From NCBI RefSeq assembly GCF_029227915.1, contig NC_079881.1:25893501-25957500 (forward strand): a stretch of 64,000 nt of DNA. Reading direction: 5' to 3'. Of the stretch, positions 1 through 11,663 are shown piece after piece. Position numbers and translations under genes: made by a program. The stretch comes from Hydractinia symbiolongicarpus. Lineage: Eukaryota > Cnidaria > Hydrozoa > Anthoathecata > Hydractiniidae. Position 1 is the first letter of the stretch, and each line of letters opens with the position of its first letter. The notes beneath the pieces are model-generated. The model made no database searches and was not told the origin of the DNA. It worked only from the letters and a program-made list of their open reading frames with translations.

Positions 1-203
1 TTGCCGGCGATTAAACTCCTTTTATTCAGCGTCTCATCAAAAATGAAATCATTTTTGAAAACTACAAGTCTCATGCGTTTTAGTGGTGAAAAAATAATTT
101 AAAGAATCGTTCGGGAAGTGAGTTTACTCCCTGGGTACTTTCTTTGTATACTTTTGACTATACGGGCCGAGTCCGGGATTTACGGGAAATTGCGGGTTTT
201 CGT
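1..203 (+). repeat. reference satellite monomer (first complete unit)
   Basis: This unit defines the numbering used here. Positions 1-15 hold the conserved start with a GCCGGC palindrome at 3-8. Positions 19-23 are a T tract, 37-58 an AT-rich dyad, 78-81 a T tract, and 89-106 an A-rich stretch with a short T interruption. Positions 107-203 are richer in G+C and contain a gtata/tatac inverted pair around 146-162 and the CpG-rich end tacggg...gcgggttttcg. The A/T-rich half and the G+C-richer half each occupy about 100 bp. Because 203 is not a multiple of three, any open frame shifts at each unit, so the array cannot encode a repeated peptide. Confidence 0.95.
37..58. other. conserved 22-bp dyad (hairpin-capable), representative copy
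   Basis: Arms tcaaaaatga and tcatttttga are perfect reverse complements of 10 bp around a 2-nt AA centre. In family B units the same 22-bp interval reads arms tcaaaaatg and catttttga (9 bp) around a 4-nt AAAA centre, so the dyad survives although the middle has changed. Some units break it: the gaaatcg form shortens the stem to 7 bp, and the 'acaagtttg' form weakens it further. It could be a protein-binding dyad, a cruciform-prone site or merely AT-rich coincidence; the sequence alone does not decide. Confidence 0.75.
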
Positions 204-484
204 TTGCCGGCGATTAAAATCCTTTTATTCAGCGTCTCATCAAAAATGAAATCGTTTTTGAAAACTACAAGTCTTATGCGTTTTAGTGATAAAAAATTAA
301 TTTAAAAAATCGTTCGGGAAATGAGTTTACTCCCAGTTTACTTTCTTTGTATATATTTGACTATACGGGTCAAGCCCGGGATTTACGGCAAATCGCGGGT
401 TTTCGTTTGCCGGCGATTAAACTCCTTTTATTCAGCGTCTCATCAAAAATGAAATCATTTTTGAAACCTACAAGTCTCATGCGT

Positions 485-3400
485 TTTAGTGGTGAAAAAA
501 TAATTTAAAGAATCGTTCGGGAAGTGAGTTTACTCCCTGGGTACTTTCTTTGTATACTTTTGACTATACGGGCCGAGTCCGGGATTTACGGGAAATTGCG
601 GGTTTTCGTTTGCCGGCGATTAAAATCCTTTTATTCAGCGTCTCATCAAAAATGAAATCGTTTTTTGAAAACTACAAGTCTCATGCGTTTTAATGGTGAA
701 GAAATAATTTAAAAAATCGTTCGGCAATTGAGTTTACTCCCTGGGAATTTTCTCTGTATGCATTCGACTATACGGCCAAGCTCGGGATTTACGGGAAATC
801 GCGGGTTTTCGTTTCCCGGCGATTAAACTCCCCTTATTCAGCGTCTCATCAAAAATGAAATCGTTTTTGAAAACTACAAGTCTTATGCGTTTTAGTGATA
901 AAAAATTAATTTAAAAAATCGTTCGGGAAATGAGTTTACTCCCAGTTTACTTTCTTTGTATACATTTGACTATACGGGTCAAGCCCGGGATTTACGGCAA
1001 ATCGCGGGTTTTCGTTTGCCGGCGATTAAACTCCTTTTATTCAGCGTCTCATCAAAAATGAAATCTTTTTTGAAAACTACAAGTCTCATGTGTCTTAGTG
1101 GTGAAAAAATAATTTAAAGAATCGTTCGGGAAATGAGTTTACTCCCTGGGTATTTTCTTTTTATACATTCGACCATACGGCCAAGCCCGGGATTTACGGG
1201 AAATCGCGGGTTTTCGTTGGCCGGCGATTAAGCTTTTTTTATTCAGCATCTCATCGAAAACGAAATCATTTTTGAAAACTACAAGTCTCATGCGTTTTAG
1301 TGGTGAAAAAATAATTTAAAAAATCGTTTGGGAAATGAGTTTACTCCCTGGGTACTTTCTTTGTATACTTTTCACTGTACGGGCCGAGTCCGTTATATTC
1401 GGAAAATCGCGGGTTTTCGTTTGCCGGCGATTAAACTCCTTTTATTCAGCGTCTCATCAAAAATGAAATCATTTTTGAAACCTACAAGTCTCATGCGTTT
1501 TAGTGGTGAAAAAATAATTTAAAGAATCGTTCGGGAAGTGAGTTTACTCCCTGGGTACTTTCTTTGTATAATTTTGACTATACGGGCCGAGTCCGGGATT
1601 TACGGGAAATTGCGGGTTTTCGTTTGCCGGCGATTAAAATCCTTTTATTCAGCGTCTCATTAAAAATGAAATCGTTTTTGAAAACTACAAGTCTTATGCG
1701 TTTTAGTGATAAAAAATTAATTTAAAAAATCGTTCGGGAAATGAGTTTACTCCCAATTTACTTTCTTTGTATACATTCGACCATACGGCCAAGCCCGGGA
1801 TTTACGGCAAATCGCGGGTTTTCGTTGGCCGGCGATTAAGCTTTTTTTATTCAGCATCTCATCAAAAACGAAATCATTTTTGAAAACTACAAGTCTCATG
1901 CGTTTTAGTGGTGAAAAAATAATTTAAAAAATCGTTTGGGAAATGAGTTTACTCCCTGGGTACTTTCTTTGTATACTTTTCACTGTACGGGCCGAGTCCG
2001 TTATATTCGGAAAATCGCGGGTTTTCGTTTGCCGGCGATTAAAATCCTTTTATTCAGCGTCTCATCAAAAATGAAATCGTTTTTTGAAAACTACAAGTCT
2101 CATGCGTTTTAGTGGTGAAAAAATAATTTAAAGAATCGTTCGGGAAGTGAGTTTACTCCCTGGGTACTTTCTTTGTATACTTTTGACTATACGGGCCGAG
2201 TCCGGGATTTACGGGAAATTGCGGGTTTTCGTTTGCCGGCGATTAAAATCCTTTTATTCAGCGTCTCATCAAAAATGAAATCGTTTTTTGAAAACTACAA
2301 GTCTCATGCGTTTTAATGGTGAAGAAATAATTTAAAAAATCGTTCGGCAATTGAGTTTACTCCCTGGGAATTTTCTCTGTATGCATTCGACTATACGGCC
2401 AAGCTCGGGATTTACGGGAAATCGCGGGTTTTCGTTTCCCGGCGATTAAACTCCCCTTATTCAGCGTCTCATCAAAAATGAAATCGTTTTTGAAAACTAC
2501 AAGTCTTATGCGTTTTAGTGATAAAAAATTAATTTAAAAAATCGTTCGGGAAATGAGTTTACTCCCAGTTTACTTTCTTTGTATACATTTGACTATACGG
2601 GTCAAGCCCGGGATTTACGGCAAATCGCGGGTTTTCGTTTGCCGGCGATTAAACTCCTTTTATTCAGCGTCTCATCAAAAATGAAATCTTTTTTGAAAAC
2701 TACAAGTCTCATGTGTCTTAGTGGTGAAAAAATAATTTAAAGAATCGTTCGGGAAATGAGTTTACTCCCTGGGTATTTTCTTTTTATACATTCGACCATA
2801 CGGCCAAGCCCGGGATTTACGGGAAATCGCGGGTTTTCGTTGGCCGGCGATTAAGCTTTTTTTATTCAGCATCTCATCGAAAACGAAATCATTTTTGAAA
2901 ACTACAAGTCTCATGCGTTTTAGTGGTGAAAAAATAATTTAAAAAATCGTTTGGGAAATGAGTTTACTCCCTGGGTACTTTCTTTGTATACTTTTCACTG
3001 TACGGGCCGAGTCCGTTATATTCGGAAAATCGCGGGTTTTCGTTTGCCGGCGATTAAACTCCTTTTATTCAGCGTCTCATCAAAAATGAAATCATTTTTG
3101 AAACCTACAAGTCTCATGCGTTTTAGTGGTGAAAAAATAATTTAAAGAATCGTTCGGGAAGTGAGTTTACTCCCTGGGTACTTTCTTTGTATAATTTTGA
3201 CTATACGGGCCGAGTCCGGGATTTACGGGAAATTGCGGGTTTTCGTTTGCCGGCGATTAAAATCCTTTTATTCAGCGTCTCATTAAAAATGAAATCGTTT
3301 TTGAAAACTACAAGTCTTATGCGTTTTAGTGATAAAAAATTAATTTAAAAAATCGTTCGGGAAATGAGTTTACTCCCAATTTACTTTCTTTGTATACATT

Positions 3401-3665
3401 CGACCATACGGCCAAGCCCGGGATTTACGGCAAATCGTGGGTTTTCGTTGGCCGGCGATTAAGCTTTTTTTATTCAGCATCTCATCAAAAACGAAATCAT
3501 TTTTGAAAACTACAAGTCTCATGCGTTTTAGTGGTGAAAAAATAATTTAAAAAATCGTTTGGGAAATGAGTTTACTCCCTGGGTACTTTCTTTGTATACT
3601 TTTCACTGTACGGGCCGAGTCCGTTATATTCGGAAAATCGCGGGTTTTCGTTTGCCGGCGATTAA
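485..3665 (+). repeat. 8-mer higher-order repeat, two tandem copies (period 1,623 bp)
   Basis: Private variants recur at a shift of 1,623 bp, i.e. eight units less one base. The cggcaattgag unit with ctctgtatgcattcg recurs at about 718 and 2,341. A unit reading catgtgtcttag recurs at about 1,088 and 2,711. The gttatattcgg unit recurs at about 1,393 and 3,016. Copies run about 485-2,107 and 2,108-3,665; the second is cut short by the next block. The two copies look nearly identical, with a visible difference near 3,437 (aaatcgtggg against aaatcgcggg), which implies recent duplication. Confidence 0.85.
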
Positions 3666-6600
3666 ACTCCTTTTATTCTGCGTCTCATCAAAAATGAAAT
3701 AATTTTTGAAACTACAAGTCTCATGCGTTTTAGTGGTGAAAAAATAATTTAAAGAATCGTTCGGGAAGTGAGTTTACTCCCTGGGTACTTTCTTTGTATA
3801 CTTTTGACTATACGGGCCGAGTCCGGGATTTACGGGAAATTGCGGGTTTTTGTTTGCCGGCGATTAAACTCCTTTTATTCAGCGTCTCATCAAAAATGAA
3901 ATCATTTTTGAAAACTACAAGTCTCATGCGTTTTAGTGGTGAAAAAATAATTTAAAGAATCGTTTGGGAAATGAGTTTACTCCCTGGGTACTTTCTTTGT
4001 ATACTTTTCACTGTACAGGCCGAGTCCGTGATATACGGAAAATTGCGGGTTTTCGTTTGCCGGCGATTAAACTCCTTTTATTCAGCGTCTCATCAAAAAT
4101 GAAATCATTTTTGAAAACTACAAGTCTCATGCGTTTTAGTGGTGAAAAAATAATTTAAAGAATCGTTCGGGAAGTGAGTTTACTCCCTGGGTACTTTCTT
4201 TGTATACTTTTGACTATACGGGCGGAGTCCGGGATTTACGGGAAATTGCGGGTTTTTGTTTGCCGGCGATTAAACTCCTTTTATTCAGCGTCTCATCAAA
4301 AATGAAACCGTTTTTAAAAACTACAAGTCTTATGCGTTTTAGTGGTAAAAAATTAATTTAAAAAATCGTTCGGAAAATGAGTTTACTCCCAGTTTACTTT
4401 CTTTGTATACATTTGACTATACGGGTCAAGCCCGGATTTACGGCAAATCGCGGGTTTTCGTTTGCCGGCGATTAAACTCCTTTTATTCAGCGTCTCATCA
4501 AAAATGAAATCATTTTTGAAAACTACAAGTCTCATGCGTTTTAGTGGTGAAAAAATAATTTAAAGAATCGTTCGGGAAGTGAGTTTACTCCCTGGGTACT
4601 TTCTTTGTATACTTTTGACTATACGGGCCGAGTCCATGATTTACGGGAAATTGCGGGTTTTCGTTTGCCGGCGATTAAAATCCTTTTATTCAGCGTCTCA
4701 TCAAAAATGAAATCGTTTTTGAAAACTACAAGTCTTATGCGTTTTAGTAATAAAAAATTAATTTAAAAAATCGTTCGGGAAATGAGTTTACTCCCAGTTT
4801 ACTTTCTTTGTATACATTTGACTATACGGGTCAAGCCCGGGATTTACGGCAAATCGCGGGTTATCGTTTGCCGGCAATTAAACTCCTTTTATTCAGCGTC
4901 TCATCAAAAATGAAATCTTTTTTGAAAACTACAAGTCTCATGCGTCTTAGTGGTGAAAAAATAATTTAAAGAATCGTTCGGGAAATGAGTTTACTCCCTG
5001 GGTATTTTCTTTTTATACATTCGACCATACGGCCAAGCCCGGGATTTACGGGAAATCGCGGGTTTTCGTTGGCCGGCGATTAAGCTTTTTTTATTCAGCA
5101 TCTCATCAAAAACGAAATCATTTTTGAAAACTACAAGTCTCATGCGTTTTAGTGGTGAAGAAATAATTTAAAAAATCGTTCGGCAATTGAGTTTACTACC
5201 TGGGAATTTTCTCTGTATGCATTCGACTATACGGCCAAGCTCGGGTTTTACGGGAAATCGCGGGTTTTCGTTTCCCGGCGATTAAACTCCCTTTATTCAG
5301 CGTCTCATCAAAAATGAAATCGTTTTTGAAAACTACAAGTCTTATGCGTTTTAGTGATAAAAAATTAATTTAAAAAATCGTTCGGGAAATGAGTTTACTC
5401 CCAGTTTACTTTCTTTGTATACATTTGACTATACGGGTCAAGCCCGGGATTTACGGCAAATCGCGGGTTTTCGTTTGCCGGCGATTAAACTCCTTTTATT
5501 CAGCGTCTCATCAAAAATGAAATCGTTTTTGAAAACTACAAGTCTTATGCGTTTTAGTGATAAAAAATTAATTTAAAAAATCGTTCGGGAAATGAGTTTA
5601 CTCCCAATTTACTTTCTTTGTATACATTCGACTATACGGCCAAGCCCGGGATTTACGGCAAATCGCGGGTTTTCGTTGGCCGGCGATTAAGCTTTTTTTA
5701 TTCAGCATCTCATCAAAAACGAAATCATTTTTGAAAACTACAAGTCTCATGCGTTTTAGTGGTGAAAAAATAATTTAAAAAATCGTTTGGGAAATGAGTT
5801 TACTCCCTGGGTACTTTCTTTGTATACTTTTCACTGTACGGGCCGAGTCCGTTATATTCGGAAAATCGCGAGTTTTCGTTTGCCGGCGATTAAACTGCTT
5901 TTATTCTGCGTCTCATCAAAAATGAAATCATTTTTGAAACTACAAGTCTCATGCGTTTTAGTGGTGAAAAAATAATTTAAAGAATCGTTCGGGAAGTGAG
6001 TTTACTTCCTGGGTACTTTCTTTGTATACTTTTGACTATACGGGCCGAGTCCGGGATTTACGGGAAATTGCGGGTTTTTGTTTGCCGGCGATTAAACTCC
6101 TTTTATTCAGCGTCTCATCAAAAATGAAATCATTTTTGAAAACTACAAGTCTCATGCGTTTTAGTGGTGAAAAAATAATTTAAATAATCGTTTGGGAAAT
6201 GAGTTTACTCCCTGGGTACTTTCTTTGTATACTTTTCACTGTACGGGCCGAGTCCGTGATATACGGAAAATTGCGGGTTTTCGTTTGCCGGCGATTAAAC
6301 TCCTTTTATTCAGCGTCTCATCAAAAATGAAATCATTTTTGAAAACTACAAGTCTCATGCGTTTTAGTGGTGAAAAAATAATTTAAAGAATCGTTCGGGA
6401 AGTGAGTTTACTCCCTGGGTACTTTCTTTGTATACTTTTGACTATACGGGCGGAGTCCGGGATTTACGGGAAATTGCGGGTTTTCGTTTGCCGGCGATTA
6501 AACTCCTTTTATTCAGCGTCTCATCAAAAATGAAATCGTTTTTAAAAACTACAAGTCTTATGCGTTTTAGTGGTAAAAAATTAATTTAAAAAATCGTTCG

Positions 6601-7503
6601 GAAAATGAGTTTACTCCCAGTTTACTTTCTTTGTATACATTTGACTATACGGGTCAAGCCCGGATTTACGGCAAATCGCGGGTTTTCGTTTGCCGGCGAT
6701 TAAACTCCTTTTATTCAGCGTCTCATCAAAAATGAAATCGTTTTTGAAAACTACAAGTCTTATGCGTTTTAGTAATAAAAAATTAATTTAAAAAATCGTT
6801 CGGGAAATGAGTTTACTCCCAGTTTACTTTCTTTGTATACATTTGACTATACGGGTCAAGCCCGGGATTTACGGCAAATCGCGGGTTTTCGTTTGCCGGC
6901 GATTAAACTCCTTTTATTCAGCGTCTCATCAAAAATGAAATTTTTTTTGAAAACTACAAGTCTCATGCGTCTTAGTGGTGAAAAAATAATTTAAAGAATC
7001 GTTCGGGAAATGAGTTTACTCCCTGGGTATTTTTTTTTTATACATTCGACCATACGGCCAAGCCCGGGATTTACGGGAAATCGCGGGTTTTCGTTGGCCG
7101 GCGATTAAGCTTTTTTTATTCAGCATCTCATCAAAAACGAAATCATTTTTGAAAACTACAAGTCTCATGCGTTTTAGTGGTGAAGAAATAATTTAAAAAA
7201 TCGTTCGGCAATTGAGTTTACTCCCTGGGAATTTTCTCTGTATGCATTCGACTATACGGCCAAGCTCGGGATTTACGGGAAATCGCGGGTTTTCGTTTCC
7301 CGGCGATTAAACTCCCTTTATTCAGCGTCTCATCAAAAATGAAATCGTTTTTGAAAACTACAAGTCTTATGCGTTTTAGTGATAAAAAATTAATTTAAAA
7401 AATCGTTCGGGAAATGAGTTTACTCCCAGTTTACTTTCTTTGTATACATTTGACTATACGGGTCAAGCCCGGGATTTACGGCAAATCGCGGGTTTTCGTT
7501 TGC
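3250..7503 (+). repeat. 11-mer/10-mer higher-order repeat pair (2,228 and 2,026 bp)
   Basis: The first copy is about 3,250-5,477 and the second about 5,478-7,503. In the first part, private variants recur 2,228 bp apart: the ttctgcgtctc unit near 3,676 and 5,904, and the ggcggagtccggg unit near 4,222 and 6,450. In the last part they recur 2,025 bp apart: agtaataaaaaatt near 4,746 and 6,771, and tgaagaaata at 5,156 and 7,181. The shift therefore drops by one unit (203 bp) inside the repeat, and the second copy lacks one unit corresponding to about 4,470-4,672. Confidence 0.82.
7030..7039 (+). other. 10-base T run within a satellite unit
   Basis: The usual local sequence has T runs interrupted by one C (tattttctttttatac). 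Here the C has become T, giving an uninterrupted run of ten Ts. It is the longest homopolymer I noticed in the window. It may be a real substitution or a long-read consensus error. Confidence 0.7.
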
Positions 7504-9000
7504 CGGCGATTAAACTCCTTTTATTCAGCGTCTCATCAAAAATGAAATCTTTATTGAAAACTACAAGTCTCATGTGTCTTAGTGGTGAAAAAATAATTTA
7601 AAGAATCGTTCGGGAAATGAGTTTACTCCCTGAGTATTTTCTTTTTATACATTCGACCATACGGCCAAGCCCGGGATTTACGGGAAATCGCGGGTTTTCG
7701 TTGGCCGGCGATTAAGCTTTTTTTATTCAGCATCTCATCAAAAACGAAATCATTTTTGAAAACTACAAGTCTCATGCGTTTTAGTGGTGAAAAAATAATT
7801 TAATAAATCGTTTGGGAAATGAGTTTACTCCCTGGGTACTTTCTTTGTATACTTTTCACTGTACGGGCCGAGTCCGTTATATTCGGAAAATCACGGGTTT
7901 TCGTTTGCCGGCGATTAAACTCCTTTTATTCAGCGTCTCATCAAAGTGAAATCATTTTTGAAACTACAAGTCTCGTGCGTTTTAGTGGTGAAAAAATAAT
8001 TTAAAGAATCGTTCGGGAAGTGAGTTTACTCCCTGGGTACTTTCTTTGTATACTTTTGAATATACGGGCCGAGTCCGGGATTTACGGGAAATTGCGGGTT
8101 TTCGTTTGCCGGCGATTAAACTCCTTTTATTCAGCGTCTCATCAAAAATGAAATCGTTTTTAAAAACAACAAGTCTTATGCGTTTTAGTGGTAAAAAATT
8201 AATTTAAAAAGTTGTTCGGGAAATGAGATTACTCCCAGTTTACTTTCTTTGTATACATTTGACTATACGGGTCAAGCCCGGGATTTACTGCAAATCGCGG
8301 GTTTTCGTTTGCCGGCGATTAAACTCCTTTTATTCAGCGTCTCATCAAAAACGAAATCATTTTTGAAAACTACAAGTCTCGTGCGTTTTAGTGGTGAAAA
8401 AATAATTTAAAAAATCGTTTGGGAAATGAGTTTACTCCCTGGGTACTTTCTTTGTATACTTTTCACTGTACGGGCCGAGTCCGTTATATTCGGAAAATCG
8501 CGGGTTTTCGTTTGCCGGCGATTAAACTCCTTTTATTCAGCGTCTCATCAAAAATGAAATCATTTTTGAAACTACAAGTCTCATGCGTTTTAGTGGTGAA
8601 AAAATAATTTAAAGAATCGTTCGGGAAGTGAGTTTACTCCCTGGGTACTTTCTTTGTATACTTTTGACTATACGGGCCGAGTCCGGGATTTACGGGAAAT
8701 TGCGGGTTTTCGTTTGCCGGCGATTAAACTCCTTTTATTCAGCGTCTCATCAAAAATGAAATCGTTTTTAAAAACAACAACTCTTATGCGTTTTAGTGGT
8801 AAAAAATTAATTTAAAAAGTTGTTCGGGAAATGAGTTTACTCCCAGTTTACTTTCTTTGTATACATTTGACTATACGGGTGAAGCCCGGGATTTACTGCA
8901 AATCGCGGGTTTTCGTTTGCCGGCGATTAAACTCCTTTTATTCAGCGTCTCATCAAAAATGAAATCATTTTTGAAAACTACAAATCTCATGCGTTTTAGT
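7504..9000 (+). repeat. family A units including a trimer repeat (period about 609 bp)
   Basis: About 7,504-7,700 resembles the 8-mer block (catgtgtcttag unit). From about 7,700, units recur every three: the taaaaacaac variant with aaaaagttgttcgg occurs at 8,161 and 8,770, exactly 609 bp apart. The gttatattcgg unit recurs near 7,876 and 8,483. The first trimer copy carries a small deletion near 7,944 (catcaaagtgaaatc), which damages the dyad. Copies run about 7,700-8,308 and 8,309-9,000. Confidence 0.75.
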
Positions 9001-11663
9001 GGTGAAAAAGTAATTTAAAGAATCGTTCGGGAAATGAGTTTACTCCCTGGGTACTTTCTTTGTATACTTTTGACTATACGGGCCGAGTCTGGGATTTACG
9101 GGAAATTGCGGGTTTTCGTTTGCCGGCGATTAAACTCCTTTTATTCAGCGTCTCATCAAAAATGAAATCGTTTTTAAAAACTACAAGTCTTAAGCGTTTT
9201 AGTGGTAAAAAATTAATTTAAAAAATCGTTCGGGAAATGAGTTTACTCCCAGTTTACTTTCTTTGTGTACTTTTGACTATACGGGTCAAGCCCGCGATTT
9301 ACGGCAAATTGCGGGTTTTCGTTTGCCGTCGATTAAACTCCTTTTATTCAGCGTCTCATCAAAAATGAAATCGTTTTTGAAAACTACAAGTCTCATGCGT
9401 TTTAGTGGTGAAAAAATAATTTAAAGAATCGTTCGGGAAGTGAGTTTACTCCCTGGGTACTTTCTTTGTATACTTTTGACTATACGGGCCGCGTCCGGGA
9501 TTTACGGGAAATTGCGGGTTTTCGTTTGCCGTCGATTAAACTTCTTTTATTCAGCGTCTCATCAAAAATGAAATCGTTTTTGAGAACTACAAGTCTTATG
9601 CGTTTTAGTGGTAAAAAATTAATTTAAAAAATCGTTCGGGAAATGAGTTTACTCCCAGTTTACTTTCTTTGTATACATTTGACTATACGGGTCAAACTCG
9701 GGATTTACGGCAAATCGCGGGTTTTCGTTTGCCGGCGATTAAACTCCTTTTATTCAGCGTCTCATCAAAAATGAAATCATTTTTGAAAACTACAAGTCTC
9801 ATGCGTTTTAGTGGTGAAGAAATAATTTAAAAAATCGTTCGGCAAATGAATTTACTCCCTGGGTATTTTCTTTGTATACATTCGACTATACGGCCAAGCT
9901 CGGGATTTACGGGAAATCGTGGGTTTTCGTTTGCCGGCGATTAAACTGCCTTTATTCAGCGGCTCATCAAAAACGAAGTCATTTTTGAAAACTACAAGTC
10001 TCATGCGTTTTAGTGGTGAAAAAATAATTTAAAGAATCGTTTGGGAAATGAGTTTACTCCCTGGGTACTTTCTTTGTATACTTTTCACTGTACGGGCCGA
10101 GTCCGTGATATACGGAAAATCGCGGGTTTTCGTTTGCCGGCGATTAAACTCCTTTTATTCAGCGTCTCATCAAAAATGAAATCATTTTTGAAACTACAAG
10201 TCTCATGCGTTTTAGTGGTGAAAATATAATTTAAAAAATCGTTCGGGAAATGAGTTTACTCCCTGGGTACTTTCTTTGTATACTTTTGACTATACGGGCC
10301 GAGTCCGGGATTTACGGGAAATCGCGGGTTTTCGTTTGCCGGCGATTAAACTCCTTTTATTCAGCGTCTCATCAAAAATGAAATCATTTTTGAAAACTAC
10401 AAGTCTCATGCGTATTAGTGGTGAAAAAATAATTTAAAGAATCGTTCGGTAAATGAGTTTACTCCCTGGGTACTTTCTTTGTATACTTTTGACTATACGG
10501 ACCGAGTCTGGGATTTGCGGGAAATTGCAGGTTTTCTTTTGCCGGCGATTAAACTCCTTTTATTCAGCGTCTCATCAAAAATGAAGTCGTTTTTGAAAAC
10601 TACAAGTCTTATGCGTTTTAGTGGTAAAAAATTAATTCAAAAAATCATTCGGGAAATGAGTTTACTCCCAGTTTACTTTCTTTGTATACATTTGACTATA
10701 CGGGTCAAGCCCGGGATTTACGGAAAATCTCGGGTTTTCGGTTGCCGGCGATTAAACTCCTTTTATTCAGCGTCTCATCAAAAATAAAATCGTTTTTGAA
10801 AACTACAAGTCTTATGCGTTTTAGTGGTAAAAAGTTAATTTAAAAAATCGTTCGGGAAATGAGTTTACTCCCTGGGTACTTTCTTTGTATACTTTTGACT
10901 ATACGGGCCGAGTCCGGGATTTACGGCAAATCGCGGGTTTTCGTTTGCCGGCGATTAAACTCCTTTTATTCAGCGTCTCATCAAAAATGAAATCATTTTT
11001 GAAAACTACAAGTCTCATGCGTCTTAGTAATTAAAAAATAATTTAAAGAATTGTTCGGGAAATGAGTTTACTCGCTGGGTACTTTCTTTGTATACTTTTG
11101 ACTATACGGGCCGAGTCCGGGATTTACGGAAATTGCGGGTTTTCGTTTGCCGGCGATTAAACTCCTTTTATTCAGCGTCTCATCAAAAATGAAATCGCTT
11201 TTAAAAACTACAAGTCTTATGCGTTTTAGTGGTAAAAAATTAATTTAAAAAATCGTTCGGGAAATGAGTTTACTCCCAGTTTACTTTCTTTGTATACTTT
11301 TGATTATACGGGCTGAGTCCGGGATTTACGGGAAATTGCGGGTTTTTGTTTGCCGGCGAATAAACTCCTTTTATTCAGCGTCTCATCAAAAATGAAATCA
11401 TTTTTGAAAACTACAAGTCTCATGCGTTTTAGTGGTGAAAAAATAATTTAAAGAATCGTTTGGGAAATGAGTTTACTCCCTGGGTACTTTTTTTGTATAC
11501 TTTTCACTGTACCGGCCGAGTCCGCGATATACGCAAAATTGCGGGTTTTCGTTTGCCGGCGATTAAACACCTTTTATTCAGCGTCTCATCAAAAATGAAA
11601 TCATTTTTGAAAACTACAAGTCTCATGCGTTTTAGTGGTGAAAAAATAATTTAAAGAATCGTT
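9001..11663 (+). repeat. family A satellite units without a clear higher-order period
   Basis: About thirteen units made from the same variant cassettes as neighbouring blocks, but no tandem multimer longer than one unit is obvious by eye. Private changes include the gccgtcgatt variant near 9,325 and 9,529 and the agtaattaaaaaata unit with tactcgctggg near 11,030-11,075. A cggcaaatgaatttac unit near 9,840 reappears in the 5-mer blocks at about 12,473, 13,486 and 20,992. No gene or unique sequence is present. Confidence 0.8.

Larger units (their letters stand above)
1..484 (+). repeat. family A satellite units, left window edge
   Basis: About two and a half family A units with aaactcctttt or aaaatcctttt and gaaatcattttt or gaaatcgttttt. 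Shifting by 1,623 bp does not align this stretch with 1,624-2,107, so it lies outside the 8-mer block that follows. The window begins exactly at unit position 1; the array presumably continues to the left. No other feature is seen. Confidence 0.85.

Noticed and set aside
120-131. gagtttactc inverted repeat and gccggc as operator or replication-origin elements
   Set aside because: They are short palindromes present in nearly all units; nothing else (gene, iteron-type set, DnaA-like boxes) supports such a role.
140-165. Promoter-like gtatac/tatac motifs and the aataattta stretch as TATA elements
   Set aside because: They occur in nearly every unit as part of the repeat, with no downstream gene or terminator; AT-rich satellite gives such matches by chance.
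1-203. CENP-B box within the unit
   Set aside because: The partial matches around gttttcgtttgccgg and cgttcgggaaatg lack the required central A or the terminal CGGG in correct spacing on either strand.
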